Below are positions 1 to 10,056 of a DNA stretch of 64,000 nt, piece by piece. The position numbers and the translations under genes were made by a program. This DNA comes from Spirochaetales bacterium (lineage in GTDB: Bacteria > Spirochaetota > Spirochaetia > Treponematales > Treponemataceae): assembly GCA_003252395.1 (NCBI GenBank), contig QKEL01000014.1:1-64000 (forward strand), read 5' to 3'. Under the pieces are notes generated by a model, which saw only the letters and a program-made list of their open reading frames with translations, had not been told where the DNA came from and made no database searches. Numbering within the stretch: the stretch's first letter is position 1; every line of letters starts with the position of its first letter.

Positions 1-302
1 AAGACCAGCGATCGGTTCGCCTTTCTGGGGCGGTAAAAACCCTTTCGGATTCCCGATCTCGCTCCCTCGCGATTTCCGCGTCAGGAGCGCTTTATATGAG
101 CCGGTAAAAACCGGAACCATAATTCGAGATGTTTAATTCTTTGGATTACGTTACGAAGCGCAAGAAACTGAATTACAAGCGATCAATCTGTAAGCGATAT
201 CAAAGAACCGCGGCGTTTTCAAGGCAGTGCTTGGTAGCGGCGCGACGTTGTAATATATATCACCAACGCCTCATGAAGGTCAAGTACCGAAAAAGGAAAT
301 CG
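1..302. other. gene-free left flank
   Basis: No reading frame with convincing coding character was seen on either strand, and no tRNA or rRNA was recognised. The short motif CGGTAAAAACC occurs twice (31-41 and 102-112), the second time inside CCGG-taaaaa-CCGG. A small plus-strand frame from 129 runs antisense into the next gene and is not believed. Confidence 0.4.
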
Positions 303-905
303 TTACTTTTTTTCGGAAATCGTATTTTGCCGAAGGATTGCGCCGAAGGTAACCACATAGTCAATGAACGAAATTATGGAAACGATGACAGCGACGCCAT
401 AGAACGCGATATTGATCCAGCGAAAGACCGTTAGGTGGTTTTGAGCGAGAATTCCAAGCCGAACGCCGGATTCAATGGCGAGGGAAATTCCCGCCGCCAC
501 TATATAAAGAACGGTCTTGGTTTTACCGCCTTTACGTGCGCCGATGGCAACGCCCTGCCTGGACGCAAGCATCCGCACGAACATAATGCCCATTTCCCGA
601 TAGAGAATGACCAGGAAAAGCAATGCGGGCAGATACCCCGAGAGCACAAAGGCGAATAAAACGGTCAGGTTTGCCAGGACATCGCCGAAGGGATCGAAGA
701 GTTTCCCGAAGTCCGAAACGAGACCGAGACGGCGGGCATAATACCCGTCGAGGAAATCGGTGAACTCCATAAAAACGAACAGAGGGATCAAGATAAAAAC
801 CGAAGGAACCGAGCCAAAACCGGTCCATAGGGGGATTGAATATATGAGGAAAAAAACCGGCGCCAAAACGATACGCAGGGCGGTAAAAAAGTTGGGCAAT
901 TTCAT
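303..905 (-). CDS. pgsA: CDP-alcohol phosphatidyltransferase, PgsA-like
   Basis: This 200-residue membrane protein carries the full CDP-alcohol phosphotransferase signature: D50, D53-G54, A57-R58, G67, D71 and D75, with the family spacing. Hydrophobic segments surround the motif, as expected for an inner-membrane enzyme that transfers a phosphatidyl group from CDP-diacylglycerol to an alcohol. Length and motif fit phosphatidylglycerophosphate synthase (acceptor glycerol-3-phosphate), but the acceptor cannot be read from the motif. A second family member is divergent 51 bp away. The ATG lies about 7 nt from a -10-like hexamer, so the mRNA may be leaderless. The symbol is a family-level guess; phosphatidylserine or -inositol synthesis is the alternative. 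Confidence 0.75.
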   Translation of the reverse strand: MKLPNFFTALRIVLAPVFFLIYSIPLWTGFGSVPSVFILIPLFVFMEFTDFLDGYYARRLGLVSDFGKLFDPFGDVLANLTVLFAFVLSGYLPALLFLVILYREMGIMFVRMLASRQGVAIGARKGGKTKTVLYIVAAGISLAIESGVRLGILAQNHLTVFRWINIAFYGVAVIVSIISFIDYVVTFGAILRQNTISEKK

Positions 906-911
906 TATTTT

Positions 912-950
912 ACTATCCTATTTGACAAAGGAAGTGTCAAGCTATAGGAT
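912..950. promoter_or_regulatory. interlocked divergent promoters
   Basis: Plus strand: TTGACA (922-927), 17-bp spacer, TAGGAT (945-950), leading to the ATG at 957. Minus strand: TTGACA (940-935), 17-bp spacer, GATAGT (917-912), leading to the ATG at 905. Each -35 lies in the spacer of the other, and the two TTGACA boxes form an inverted repeat with outer arms ATCCTAT/ATAGGAT. Both predicted starts fall on or within a base or two of the start codon. Confidence 0.6.
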
Positions 951-956
951 TTCCTT

Positions 957-1721
957 ATGCAAAAAAGCATCGTTCTGACGATATCGGGTTATACGATCGC
1001 CCAGATCGGTATCATAGCGATACTTTCCTCCCTGGGTTCTACCGGACTGCGGGAATTTTTCGCGTTTACCGCATTTGCCCTTTTTCTGCACGGCGGGCTT
1101 CTCGTTTTCCTTTTACGCTTCAAGCGCTACTTCACCGACCAGCGAACCGGCATGCCCCTCACGAGGATAAATACCGCGAATCTCATTACCCTGCTCAGGA
1201 TCAGCAGCGTGCCGACGGTTGCGTACCTTCTTATGAACACGCATTTTTCGGAAATGAAGATCCTGCTTCCCATCGTATTGGCGCTGGTGTTTTTAACCGA
1301 TAGCTTTGACGGCCAAATCGCCCGCAGAACGAATCAGATAACCAAAATAGGCCAGATGCTCGATTCCATAAGCGATTATAGCCTGCTCGTGGTGATATCC
1401 GTCGTGTATTACCGCAACGAGATTGTCCCCTTATGGTTTTTTGCGCTCATCTTCCTGAGACTCTTCCTGCAAGCCTTCGGAATGCTGGTTTTCCTGATCT
1501 TAAAGCGTCCGGTGGAGACAAAGTCAACCTGGGGCGGAAAAATAGCCATCGCCACGACCATGTCCCTATATGTCGCGGAAATCGTCGGCATGTACCTTCC
1601 GCACCGATTCCGGCCCTTCTTTACCGGGCTTGAATACGCGGCCGGGGGAATCGTGTTCGCGTCTTTTTTCGAGAAGGCGCTCATATTTTTCCGCCACGGG
1701 AAAGCGACGAAAACCCGATAA
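957..1721 (+). CDS. CDP-alcohol phosphatidyltransferase family protein
   Basis: The 254-residue integral membrane protein has the same catalytic signature as its divergent neighbour: D115, D118-G119, A122-R123, G132, D136 and D140. It differs in an extra N-terminal stretch of about 65 residues with two predicted membrane segments before the catalytic domain. Family knowledge says such enzymes join a CDP-linked lipid or alcohol to a second alcohol. Which phospholipid it makes cannot be told. It ends 5 bp before the convergent kinase-like gene, with no clear terminator between them. No Shine-Dalgarno is visible before the ATG. Confidence 0.75.
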   Translation: MQKSIVLTISGYTIAQIGIIAILSSLGSTGLREFFAFTAFALFLHGGLLVFLLRFKRYFTDQRTGMPLTRINTANLITLLRISSVPTVAYLLMNTHFSEMKILLPIVLALVFLTDSFDGQIARRTNQITKIGQMLDSISDYSLLVVISVVYYRNEIVPLWFFALIFLRLFLQAFGMLVFLILKRPVETKSTWGGKIAIATTMSLYVAEIVGMYLPHRFRPFFTGLEYAAGGIVFASFFEKALIFFRHGKATKTR

Positions 1722-1726
1722 ACGCC

Positions 1727-2548
1727 TCAGGGATAGGACTTATAATCCTGAACGATGCTGATTCCGGAAAGAACCTTCTTATCGGGCGACATGGTTCGGG
1801 CCGCCTCGAGAACCCGCTCGATAACCGCCGAGGAATCCGCGACTCCATGTAGGGTAATCTCGGTGGACGTGGCGGTGGCCTCAAGGAAGTGCACGGGTAT
1901 TTGCAGGTCAAACACGATATGGTTCACGATTTTCTGCGCGAGCAAGAGTTCGGCGATCCGTTCCCGCCCGATTCGTTCCTGATTTGAGTCGACCGTAAGG
2001 TTGCAGGTCTCGGCGATGATTTTCGCGGCGGCGACGGGCGTTATCGAATCTGAATTGAGTATCAGATTGTAGCTCGAGGGATCGTCGTGATCGATATTGA
2101 AAAAAGCCTTATGGAAGCCGCGGCGATTACCGTCGCTTTCCTGTATCAATGCCATGGCTTTCTTTTCTGGCCACGAAAATTCGTTCATGAGCCGTTCAAT
2201 CCTGATCGGCAGGGACGCAACGAGCCGAACAGCGATACAGCCTGGAACATCCTTTAGAATCGCGAATCCGCCTCGCCCAATGAAGACGCAATTTCCGTCC
2301 TTGGCGCGCTCATAGACGGCTTCCCGCAGGTAATCAAAGTATTCGTCTCGGTCGCGGGCGAGGGACGCCCAGAAACCGGGCTTTTTCTCATCGTATTTAT
2401 GGAGTTTTTCCTTGGTAATGCCGTGCTTGAGCAAATCCTCTTCCAGCGTGTCGCGATTGATGAAGGTATAGCCGAGCTGTCGGGATAGCTCGGCCGCAAC
2501 CTCGTCTCCCATCGAGGCAATCTGTCTCGAAATCGTGATTATGGCCAT
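1727..2548 (-). CDS. cytidylate kinase-like protein
   Basis: The 273-residue protein opens like the cytidylate-kinase-like P-loop family: a beta strand IITISRQ, then a glycine-poor loop (ASMGDE) where a standard kinase would have GSGG. It continues with INRD, FIGRGG and a lid-like arginine region near residues 125-165. The last 45 residues (from about 225) resemble a BON-type alpha/beta module, an unusual addition. The family name is descriptive: members of this group have not generally been shown to phosphorylate CMP. A ribosome-binding site (GGGAGG) precedes the ATG. The nudix gene is divergent, 98 bp away. Confidence 0.65.
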   Translation of the reverse strand: MAIITISRQIASMGDEVAAELSRQLGYTFINRDTLEEDLLKHGITKEKLHKYDEKKPGFWASLARDRDEYFDYLREAVYERAKDGNCVFIGRGGFAILKDVPGCIAVRLVASLPIRIERLMNEFSWPEKKAMALIQESDGNRRGFHKAFFNIDHDDPSSYNLILNSDSITPVAAAKIIAETCNLTVDSNQERIGRERIAELLLAQKIVNHIVFDLQIPVHFLEATATSTEITLHGVADSSAVIERVLEAARTMSPDKKVLSGISIVQDYKSYP

Positions 2549-2646
2549 ATCGAACCTCCCTTATTTGGTATATCATCTACCTATAGGATAAGACCGAAGC
2601 GTGTATCTGTCAAAAGGCGCGTTACGGGATAGAAGGAGCGCAGTAA

Positions 2647-3210
2647 ATGAAAGAATCGATATCGTGGGAACCGCAACGCAAGAAATCGATCTTTTCGACG
2701 AGGGTCTTCGATATCCATGAAATCACCAGCAAAGCCCCGAACGAAACCGAAGGAACCTATTACGCCCTGCACGCGTCTGATTGGGTGATCGTCGTACCGG
2801 TCCTTGAAGGCGAAGGGGGAGCCAGGGATTTTTTGATGGTAAGACAATGGAGACATGGGGCCGAGGCGGAAAGCGTTGAATTTCCGGGCGGGGTTATTGA
2901 CCGGGGAGAGACGCCGGCCGAGGCCGCGGCACGGGAGCTTCGGGAGGAAACGGGCCATACGGCGGGAAAGCTCGAACGGGTGGCTGCCATTTCCCCGAAC
3001 CCGGCGATCATGGACAATACATGCCACATATTCATCGCCGAAAACCTCGTTCGCACCCACGATACCGACCTGGACGAAGACGAATTTCTCACGGCCCAAC
3101 CCATGTCCGCAGCCGCCGTATTCCAGGGAATGGGACGCCCCCCGTTCATCCACGCGCTTATGGCGGCGGCGCTGTTCGCCTATGTACAAAAAAAAGGGCT
3201 GCCGGTTTAA
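2647..3210 (+). CDS. Nudix hydrolase
   Basis: The complete Nudix box lies at residues 82-103 (G82, E88, R96-E97, E100-E101, G103), the Mg2+ site for hydrolysis of a nucleoside diphosphate linked to another group. Length (187 residues) and the preceding EFPGG stretch are like ADP-ribose pyrophosphatases, but the substrate is not certain. Translation starts at an ATG after AGAAGGAG. The 3' end of the gene overlaps the terminator of the convergent LysM operon. Confidence 0.85.
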   Translation: MKESISWEPQRKKSIFSTRVFDIHEITSKAPNETEGTYYALHASDWVIVVPVLEGEGGARDFLMVRQWRHGAEAESVEFPGGVIDRGETPAEAAARELREETGHTAGKLERVAAISPNPAIMDNTCHIFIAENLVRTHDTDLDEDEFLTAQPMSAAAVFQGMGRPPFIHALMAAALFAYVQKKGLPV

Positions 3211-3220
3211 CCGGCAGCCC
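3188..3220 (-). terminator. rho-independent terminator of the LysM operon
   Basis: A 12-bp perfect inverted repeat (GGGCTGCCGGTT and its complement, 3196-3220) is followed on the minus strand by eight T (3195-3188). It lies 10 bp past the LysM gene stop and covers the end of the convergent Nudix gene. Confidence 0.85.
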
Positions 3221-3230
3221 CATATTCAGG

Positions 3231-3941
3231 TCACTGGGCGACCTGATTCTTGAACGGCTCGTAGGTCCGCTCCGGGTCATAGGTTCCTTCGCGGTATTCG
3301 CCCTTGATGCTCGGGATTACGATATTCTGTCCCGGCACGAGAAGGTTCGGGTTCGAAGGCTGTTTCATCAATTTCTTATTCGCCTCGTACAGTTTCTCCC
3401 ATAAAAGCGGATTGCCGTACACGGCCGGGTTCGCGGCGATATTCCACAGGCAATCCTTGCTCGGATCCCAGGGCTCCACGTGCCAGTTCGCGGGCAGCGG
3501 GATTATTTCCTTCACGACCGACAGCGCGTCGAGGGCAGCCTGGGCGGCGGCCTTTGACTGGGGCCAAGATTCGGAAGCGAAAGCGGCGGCTGAAACGTCG
3601 ATCGAATCGGCGGCGGATTTCACCGCGCCGGGGAAATAAACGTCGGCCTTGATGCCCTTTGCCCAGGCAAGCCGGGTACGCGCGGCGTACAGGGTCTTCT
3701 CCGCGTCGGACTTCGCGATCATGCCCTGGATAAAGGCGGCCGATAGCCGGGCGTTTTCTTCGGCCAGCTTCGCGTACTCCACGGCGCCGGCGTAATCGCC
3801 GTCGTCGTAGGCATTCGCGGCAAGTTCCGTATAGGCCCTGCTTTTCCGCTGGTACTCATTATTGTCGTAGCTGGCGGACGCGATGGGCAGGAAAGACGCG
3901 ACGCACAGCGTGAGTACAAAGAAACAGAGGATTTTTTTCAT
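3231..3941 (-). CDS. exported LysM-domain protein
   Basis: Residues 1-23 form a signal peptide (MKK, hydrophobic core, ASA cleavage site), so the mature 236-residue precursor product is outside the cytoplasm. The middle is alanine-rich and helical, with a motif ADVYFP that also occurs in the lipoprotein encoded just upstream. A LysM-like peptidoglycan-binding domain occupies roughly residues 150-215 (DCLWNIA near its start, LLVPGQNIVIP near its end). The start codon overlaps the end of the lipoprotein gene by 4 bp, so the two are co-translated. The layout resembles treponemal membrane protein B-type envelope proteins. A cell-wall anchoring role is inferred. Confidence 0.75.
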   Translation of the reverse strand: MKKILCFFVLTLCVASFLPIASASYDNNEYQRKSRAYTELAANAYDDGDYAGAVEYAKLAEENARLSAAFIQGMIAKSDAEKTLYAARTRLAWAKGIKADVYFPGAVKSAADSIDVSAAAFASESWPQSKAAAQAALDALSVVKEIIPLPANWHVEPWDPSKDCLWNIAANPAVYGNPLLWEKLYEANKKLMKQPSNPNLLVPGQNIVIPSIKGEYREGTYDPERTYEPFKNQVAQ

Positions 3942-5107
3942 TGCGCTACCTCCCCGGAAGCAGAGTCGTCGATGACATACGGATCTTCGCTAAAGCCTTC
4001 GGCATCATCAGGCAACGGAGCGGTCTCGTCGGCCTGTCGGGCGAGTTCGGAACTTTCGGTTTGGCGATTTTTCGCCGCGGAAATGGCAAGGTCGGCGGCA
4101 TTGCGCCGAAGCGACACTTCCTGATACACGTTGGTAAACGCGACTTCTGCGTCGGAATACGCGTTAAAGGAAGCCTTCCAGTCATTCTCTGCGGTACCGA
4201 ACTTCTCGGCATCGGACGCGAGCATATCCGCCGCCGCGTATTCGTTGGGCATGGAACGCTTGGCCTTTATGGCGTCGCAGAGACTCTTGATCTCGCCAAC
4301 CTTGTTTTGCTTGTCGAGGGCCCATGCCTTGTATCCCGCGTTGCTTACCTTCTTGAGATAGGCCACGCACTCCGACGCCGCTTCGAACGCGGCGGGATCG
4401 GCGGTTCCATAGGACGCGGCGGCTTCCTCGTATTTTTCTCCCGCCTTCGCGTAATCTTCGGAGGAGGAGGCGGTAAAATCATTCCGGATGATGTCGTCGT
4501 TCAGGGCGACGGCCTCCATTCCGAGGATAAGCGTCCGATACCGCATGAGTGCGATTTGCGCCGAGGCGTAGGATTCTTCTTTCGAGCCGGCGTTCAGCGC
4601 GGAAGAGGCAGAATCGAGCGCCTCGTCGGCGAGTGAAAACTGCTCGGGGAAGTATGAATCGGCGCCGAGCTCGATGGCCTTCGCGCGGGCTTCCAGCAAC
4701 TCTGCCTCGAGTTGAACCGAAATCTCGTCGAAGGACGCGTTGATCAGCGCGTTGTACTTTTCGATGGCGTCTTTAAAGGCGGCTTCGGAAGCGTCGTAAT
4801 CTTTTCCGTAAGCGTCGAGTCCGGCGTTACGGGAGGATTCGGCTTCGCCCCAGCCCTCGGGCTTATAGGTATTCACGCCATATTTCATGCCCTTCTCTCG
4901 AAGCGCTTCGCATTCGTCTCGAAGGGAGGTTAGTGCCTCGTCTACCGGCTTTCCGGGTTCGACGCTGGGCTCCACCGCGGGCTGTACGGCAGGTTCAACC
5001 GCCGGTTCCGCTTCCGGCGCGGCGGGAGGGGCGCTTTTACAGGCGGCGAGCAGGACTACGGCGATAAGGGCCATACCCGCGACTATTCGCATTTTTTTTT
5101 GATTCAT
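3938..5107 (-). CDS. lipoprotein with four helical repeats
   Basis: The precursor has a lipobox VLLAAC (lipidated Cys23), followed by a Pro/Ala/Glu/Val-rich linker to about residue 53, then an alpha-helical body. Four diverged repeats of 45-80 residues can be seen, two opening NTYKPE and DSYFPE; the second matches ADVYFP in the downstream LysM protein. The last 40 residues are acidic. It is probably anchored in a membrane lipid leaflet and spans part of the periplasm, working with the LysM protein. No enzymatic motif is present. A close family is likely restricted to spirochaetes, an inference not tested here. Confidence 0.7.
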   Translation of the reverse strand: MNQKKMRIVAGMALIAVVLLAACKSAPPAAPEAEPAVEPAVQPAVEPSVEPGKPVDEALTSLRDECEALREKGMKYGVNTYKPEGWGEAESSRNAGLDAYGKDYDASEAAFKDAIEKYNALINASFDEISVQLEAELLEARAKAIELGADSYFPEQFSLADEALDSASSALNAGSKEESYASAQIALMRYRTLILGMEAVALNDDIIRNDFTASSSEDYAKAGEKYEEAAASYGTADPAAFEAASECVAYLKKVSNAGYKAWALDKQNKVGEIKSLCDAIKAKRSMPNEYAAADMLASDAEKFGTAENDWKASFNAYSDAEVAFTNVYQEVSLRRNAADLAISAAKNRQTESSELARQADETAPLPDDAEGFSEDPYVIDDSASGEVAQ

Positions 5108-5175
5108 CGGTACCTCCGGATTTCAGAGTTCAGGGTACACCGTAACGGTTTTTAATACAAGGAATTTTTGTCCTA

Positions 5176-5184
5176 TGGTATACT
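5176..5184 (+). promoter_or_regulatory. extended -10 promoter of the PC4-like gene
   Basis: TG-G-TATACT is an extended -10 element 28 bp before the ATG of the next gene. No good -35 hexamer is seen, which is common for extended -10 promoters. Confidence 0.45.
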
Positions 5185-5211
5185 GGGAGAAGAAAATCAG
5201 CGGGAGGCGGT

Positions 5212-5436
5212 ATGGCAGACGACTTCAGTTTTGAAATAATGGAGAAATTCGGAATCCTGTCCGAGGGCAAGGGCGGATGGACCGTCGAATTGACCGCCGT
5301 TTCATGGGGCGGACGACCGCCGAAATACGACATTCGCAGTTGGTCGCCGGACCATCAGAAAATGGGAAAGGGAATCACCTTGAGTACCGAGGAGCTCAAG
5401 GCCCTCAAGAAGATTCTCGAGGGCATGAGCCTGTAG
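5212..5436 (+). CDS. small PC4/YdbC-type ssDNA-binding protein
   Basis: The 74-residue protein matches the bacterial YdbC/PC4 coactivator fold: an N-terminal stretch FEIMEKFGIL, then WTVELTAVSWGG, KYDIRSW and a C-terminal helix GITLSTEELKALKKIL. Proteins of this fold bind single-stranded DNA as dimers. A strong ribosome-binding site (GGGAGG) lies 4 bp before the ATG. It stands alone, convergent with rnhA 4 bp downstream. What it does in the cell is unknown; a role in transcription or repair is inferred from the fold. Confidence 0.75.
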   Translation: MADDFSFEIMEKFGILSEGKGGWTVELTAVSWGGRPPKYDIRSWSPDHQKMGKGITLSTEELKALKKILEGMSL

Positions 5437-5440
5437 CTTT

Positions 5441-5971
5441 CTATCGGTGCTTCGCTATTTCCTCTTGGGTCAGGCGATCGCACACTTCGTTATAGTGGAT
5501 GCCGGCATGGCCCTTCACCCAAACCCATCGTGGCTTGATCGCCGCGGCGAGGGAATCGAGGCGCATCCAAAGGTCCTGGTTTTTCACGGGCTGCTTTGAG
5601 GCGGTCCGCCAGCCATTCCGTTTCCAGCCGTTGATCCACTCGGATATACCCTTTTGCACGTATTGGGAATCGGTGTACACCGCCACGGGCCGGGTCGCCC
5701 ACGCGGGCGTATTCGATACGAGGGAGAGCGCCTCGATCACGGCGATCAATTCCATGCGATTATTGGTGGTTGCCTTCTCGCCGCCGGAGCGGATTACCTC
5801 TCGGTCGAGGCCCGGCTTCATGGACTGCGCGAGGGCCGAAAGGGAGGAGGTAGAGGCAGGATCGGCGACGCGGCCGCCCTCGATAGACTCGTCCACGATA
5901 ATGCAACCCCAGCCTCCCGGGCCGGGATTGCCCGAACAGCCGCCGTCGGAAAAAACGATCAGTTCATTCAT
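5441..5971 (-). CDS. rnhA: ribonuclease HI
   Basis: Degrades the RNA strand of RNA:DNA hybrids. The four acidic catalytic residues are present as D9 (FSDGGCSGNPG), E74 (NRMEL), D101 (YTDSQYV) and D165, together with H155 (KGHAG). At 176 residues it is some 20 residues longer than E. coli RNase HI. The extra length is an insertion between about residues 27 and 68, before the E74 helix. The start codon overlaps the stop of the DAHP synthase gene by 4 bp, so it is the last gene of an operon of three. Confidence 0.92.
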   Translation of the reverse strand: MNELIVFSDGGCSGNPGPGGWGCIIVDESIEGGRVADPASTSSLSALAQSMKPGLDREVIRSGGEKATTNNRMELIAVIEALSLVSNTPAWATRPVAVYTDSQYVQKGISEWINGWKRNGWRTASKQPVKNQDLWMRLDSLAAAIKPRWVWVKGHAGIHYNEVCDRLTQEEIAKHR

Positions 5972-7134
5972 GCCTTCGCCGCCCCGTTAGCCTTTCCCTT
6001 ATGGTCGCCCTGAAGCGGCAGGGGTTTCGCCGAACCGGTCGCGTCCACGGGCACGTCGCCCGCGGTGAAGAAGCGCTCGCCGAGGAGTTTATAGGCTTCC
6101 GCGAGGGCGCTTGCCGTCATGTCCCACCCAAGGCAGGGATCGGTGATGGACACCCCGTACTTCAGGTCGTCCGGATCGGCGGTAATCGGTTGGGAACCGG
6201 TTTCGAGATAACTTTCGATCATGCAGCCGCAGAGGGGAGAAAGGGGATTATCGGCGTCGTTTCGCAGGCGAATCGTCTCGAGAAGCACGCCTATCTGGTT
6301 TTCGGGCATTTTCTGGGAATTCCCGTGAGAGCAGTCCACCATGATGGAAGGGCGGATACCCGCCTTCTTCAGCAAGGCGATGGCGGAGGTCACCGAGTCG
6401 CGGTCGTAGTTCGTGCCGTGCTTGCCGCCCCGCAGAATCAGGTGGCTATCCGGGTTCCCGAGGGTCTGCATGATGCAGGAACTGCCCGCCCGGGTAATGC
6501 CGATGAAGGAATGGGACTGGCGGGAGGACACGATGGCGTTCACCGCGATTTGCACGTCGCCGTCGGTGGCATTCTTAAAGCCGACGGGCATGGAAAGGCC
6601 GGAGGCCATTTCGCGATGGGTTTGGCTTTCGGTGGTTCGGGCGCCGATGGAAGCCCAGCTAACGAGGTCGGAGGTATACTGGGGCACGATGGGATCGAGC
6701 ATCTCGGAACCCGTCGGAAGGCCGAGCGCGTTCACCTTGACGAGAAAGTCGCGCGCCATATGGAGGCCGCGCGAAATGTCCGCGGTGCCGTCGAGCCCGG
6801 GGTCGACGATGAGGCCGCGCCAGCCGACGGTGGTTCGCGGCTTTTCAAAGTAGACGCGCATGACGATGCACATGCGGTCGGCGTACTTTTCCCGCAGCTC
6901 CACGAGCCGACGCGCGTATTCGAGCCCGCCCGCCGGGTCGTGAATGGAACAGGGGCCGACGATGACGAGGAAACGGTCGTCCTCGCGGCGAAGTATTTTT
7001 TGCACTTCCTCGCGTCCCTTCAGGACCGTTTCTGCCGCCTGCGGGGTAGCGGGATAGGCTTTCGCAATGTCCTCGGGGGAGATGAGGGCCTTGGTCGCGA
7101 GAATCCTCACGTCCCGTATCTTGTTGTCGTTCAT
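5968..7134 (-). CDS. aroG: 3-deoxy-7-phosphoheptulonate synthase (class I)
   Basis: First enzyme of the shikimate pathway: condenses phosphoenolpyruvate with erythrose-4-phosphate. The 388-residue sequence has class I AroF/G/H hallmarks: VGPCSIHDP near residue 60, the PEP-binding KPRTTVGWRG, SIGARTTESQ, RGGKHGTNYD and DCSHGNS. Which allosteric class (Phe, Tyr or Trp) cannot be decided, so the symbol means the family only. It lies 32 bp after the Gfo/Idh gene and overlaps rnhA. The last 25 residues are Lys/Gly/Ala-rich and probably disordered. Confidence 0.9.
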   Translation of the reverse strand: MNDNKIRDVRILATKALISPEDIAKAYPATPQAAETVLKGREEVQKILRREDDRFLVIVGPCSIHDPAGGLEYARRLVELREKYADRMCIVMRVYFEKPRTTVGWRGLIVDPGLDGTADISRGLHMARDFLVKVNALGLPTGSEMLDPIVPQYTSDLVSWASIGARTTESQTHREMASGLSMPVGFKNATDGDVQIAVNAIVSSRQSHSFIGITRAGSSCIMQTLGNPDSHLILRGGKHGTNYDRDSVTSAIALLKKAGIRPSIMVDCSHGNSQKMPENQIGVLLETIRLRNDADNPLSPLCGCMIESYLETGSQPITADPDDLKYGVSITDPCLGWDMTASALAEAYKLLGERFFTAGDVPVDATGSAKPLPLQGDHKGKANGAAKA

Positions 7135-7166
7135 GGGTTATCGCTTATCCTTCGTTGGGTAATGTG

Positions 7167-8156
7167 TCAGACGGCAGCGGCTCTGAGGGCGTCCATCAGT
7201 TCCATCACCATAATGGAATCGGCCCATGTTTGTATAGCGCTTTCCGTCTTCCCCGCGGCCAGGCACGACTCCACTTCCCGGATCTCGTATTCGTAGCCGT
7301 TGCAGTCGAAGGGCGCCGAATGGGTCTCTCGCGCGATGCCCTCGGCGTCGAACCAGGTAACCTGCTGGGCCATCCAGAAATAAGGGAGCGCTATGGAGCC
7401 CTTGTCGCCCACGATGACGGCAGACCGGAGCGCCTCAAGGCCGGAGAGCGCGATCGAGCACGACAGGTCCATCTCCACCCCGCCGGGATAGGAGAAGAGA
7501 AATTTATCGTATACGTCGACTCCGGTATCCAGCCGCTTCATATAGGACGAAAAGGATTCCGGCGGGCGTTTCCCGGCGAACATGAGCGCGCACGTGATGG
7601 GGTATATGCCCACGTCCAGTATGGCGCCGCCGCCGAGGCGGGGATCGTAGAGGCGGCTCGCGGGGTCGTAGGGAGCGTCGAGGCAAAAGTCCGCGCGAAG
7701 GAATTTCATTTTTCCGATACGTCCCGCGTTCACCCACTCGAGGGCCTTGAGGAACGAGGGATTGAACTTCGTCCACATCGCCTCCATAAAAAAGCGCTTT
7801 TCGGCGCGCGCGGTTTGGATGACGGGATAGAAATCTTTGGCCTGAACGCTCACCGGCTTTTCGCAGAGCACGGCCTTGCCGGCCTTGAGGGCGGCGATGG
7901 ACAGTTCGGCATGCAGGTTGTGCGGGGTCGCTATATAGACCGCGTCTATCCCCGGATCGGCGAAAAGCGCCTCGTAGGAGCCGTAAGACGCCGGAATGCC
8001 CCACTCGGAGGCGAAGGCGGCGGCCTTGGAGGAATCCCGGGACGCCACGGCGGAAAGGACCGATTTCCCCGAACGTTTCGATTCGAATGCGCAGGCTTCT
8101 GCGAATTTTCGCGCGATTCCGCCCGTCGCGACGATGCCCCAGCGTACCGTACCCAT
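7167..8156 (-). CDS. Gfo/Idh/MocA family oxidoreductase
   Basis: NAD(P)-dependent oxidoreductase of 329 residues. The N-terminal Rossmann fold has WGIVATGGIARKFA, YIATPHNLHAE and the family signature CEKPVS with the catalytic-site lysine near residue 100. The C-terminal alpha/beta domain contains GGGAILDVGIYP. Such enzymes act on sugars, inositols, biliverdin or dihydrodiols; the substrate is not evident. It is the first gene of an operon with aroG and rnhA. A GGGGGTG ribosome-binding site precedes the ATG. It is divergent from groL. Confidence 0.85.
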   Translation of the reverse strand: MGTVRWGIVATGGIARKFAEACAFESKRSGKSVLSAVASRDSSKAAAFASEWGIPASYGSYEALFADPGIDAVYIATPHNLHAELSIAALKAGKAVLCEKPVSVQAKDFYPVIQTARAEKRFFMEAMWTKFNPSFLKALEWVNAGRIGKMKFLRADFCLDAPYDPASRLYDPRLGGGAILDVGIYPITCALMFAGKRPPESFSSYMKRLDTGVDVYDKFLFSYPGGVEMDLSCSIALSGLEALRSAVIVGDKGSIALPYFWMAQQVTWFDAEGIARETHSAPFDCNGYEYEIREVESCLAAGKTESAIQTWADSIMVMELMDALRAAAV

Positions 8157-8272
8157 GAAACACCCCCTTATATTCTAAAAAGATTCCATTGCCGATTACG
8201 TTCTTTTTCGCTATTTTATACTGTAGCTCCCGATGAAGAAAGGGGCTATTCCTCACATTATTTCATTAATTA

Positions 8273-9971
<1,699 letters not shown>

Positions 9972-10002
9972 AAAAAGGTACAAAACCAGCCTGAAAGCTG
10001 TA

Positions 10003-10030
10003 GGGTCGCCCCGTCGGGGCGGCCCTTTTT
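10003..10030 (+). terminator. groL rho-independent terminator, copy 1
   Basis: GGGTCGCCCC-gtc-GGGGCGGCCC with one G-U pair, followed by TTTTT, 32 bp after the groL stop codon. Confidence 0.85.
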
Positions 10031-10056
10031 CGTTTAACGGCAGCCATTCCGCCGGA

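Noticed and set aside
129-434. Small plus-strand frame of 101 codons
   Set aside because: Runs 130 bp antisense into the pgsA-like gene, has no ribosome-binding site and shows no protein-like pattern.
6001-7296. Plus-strand frames opposite aroG and the Gfo/Idh gene (also 7155-8273)
   Set aside because: His/Gly/Arg-rich shadows of well-identified minus-strand genes.
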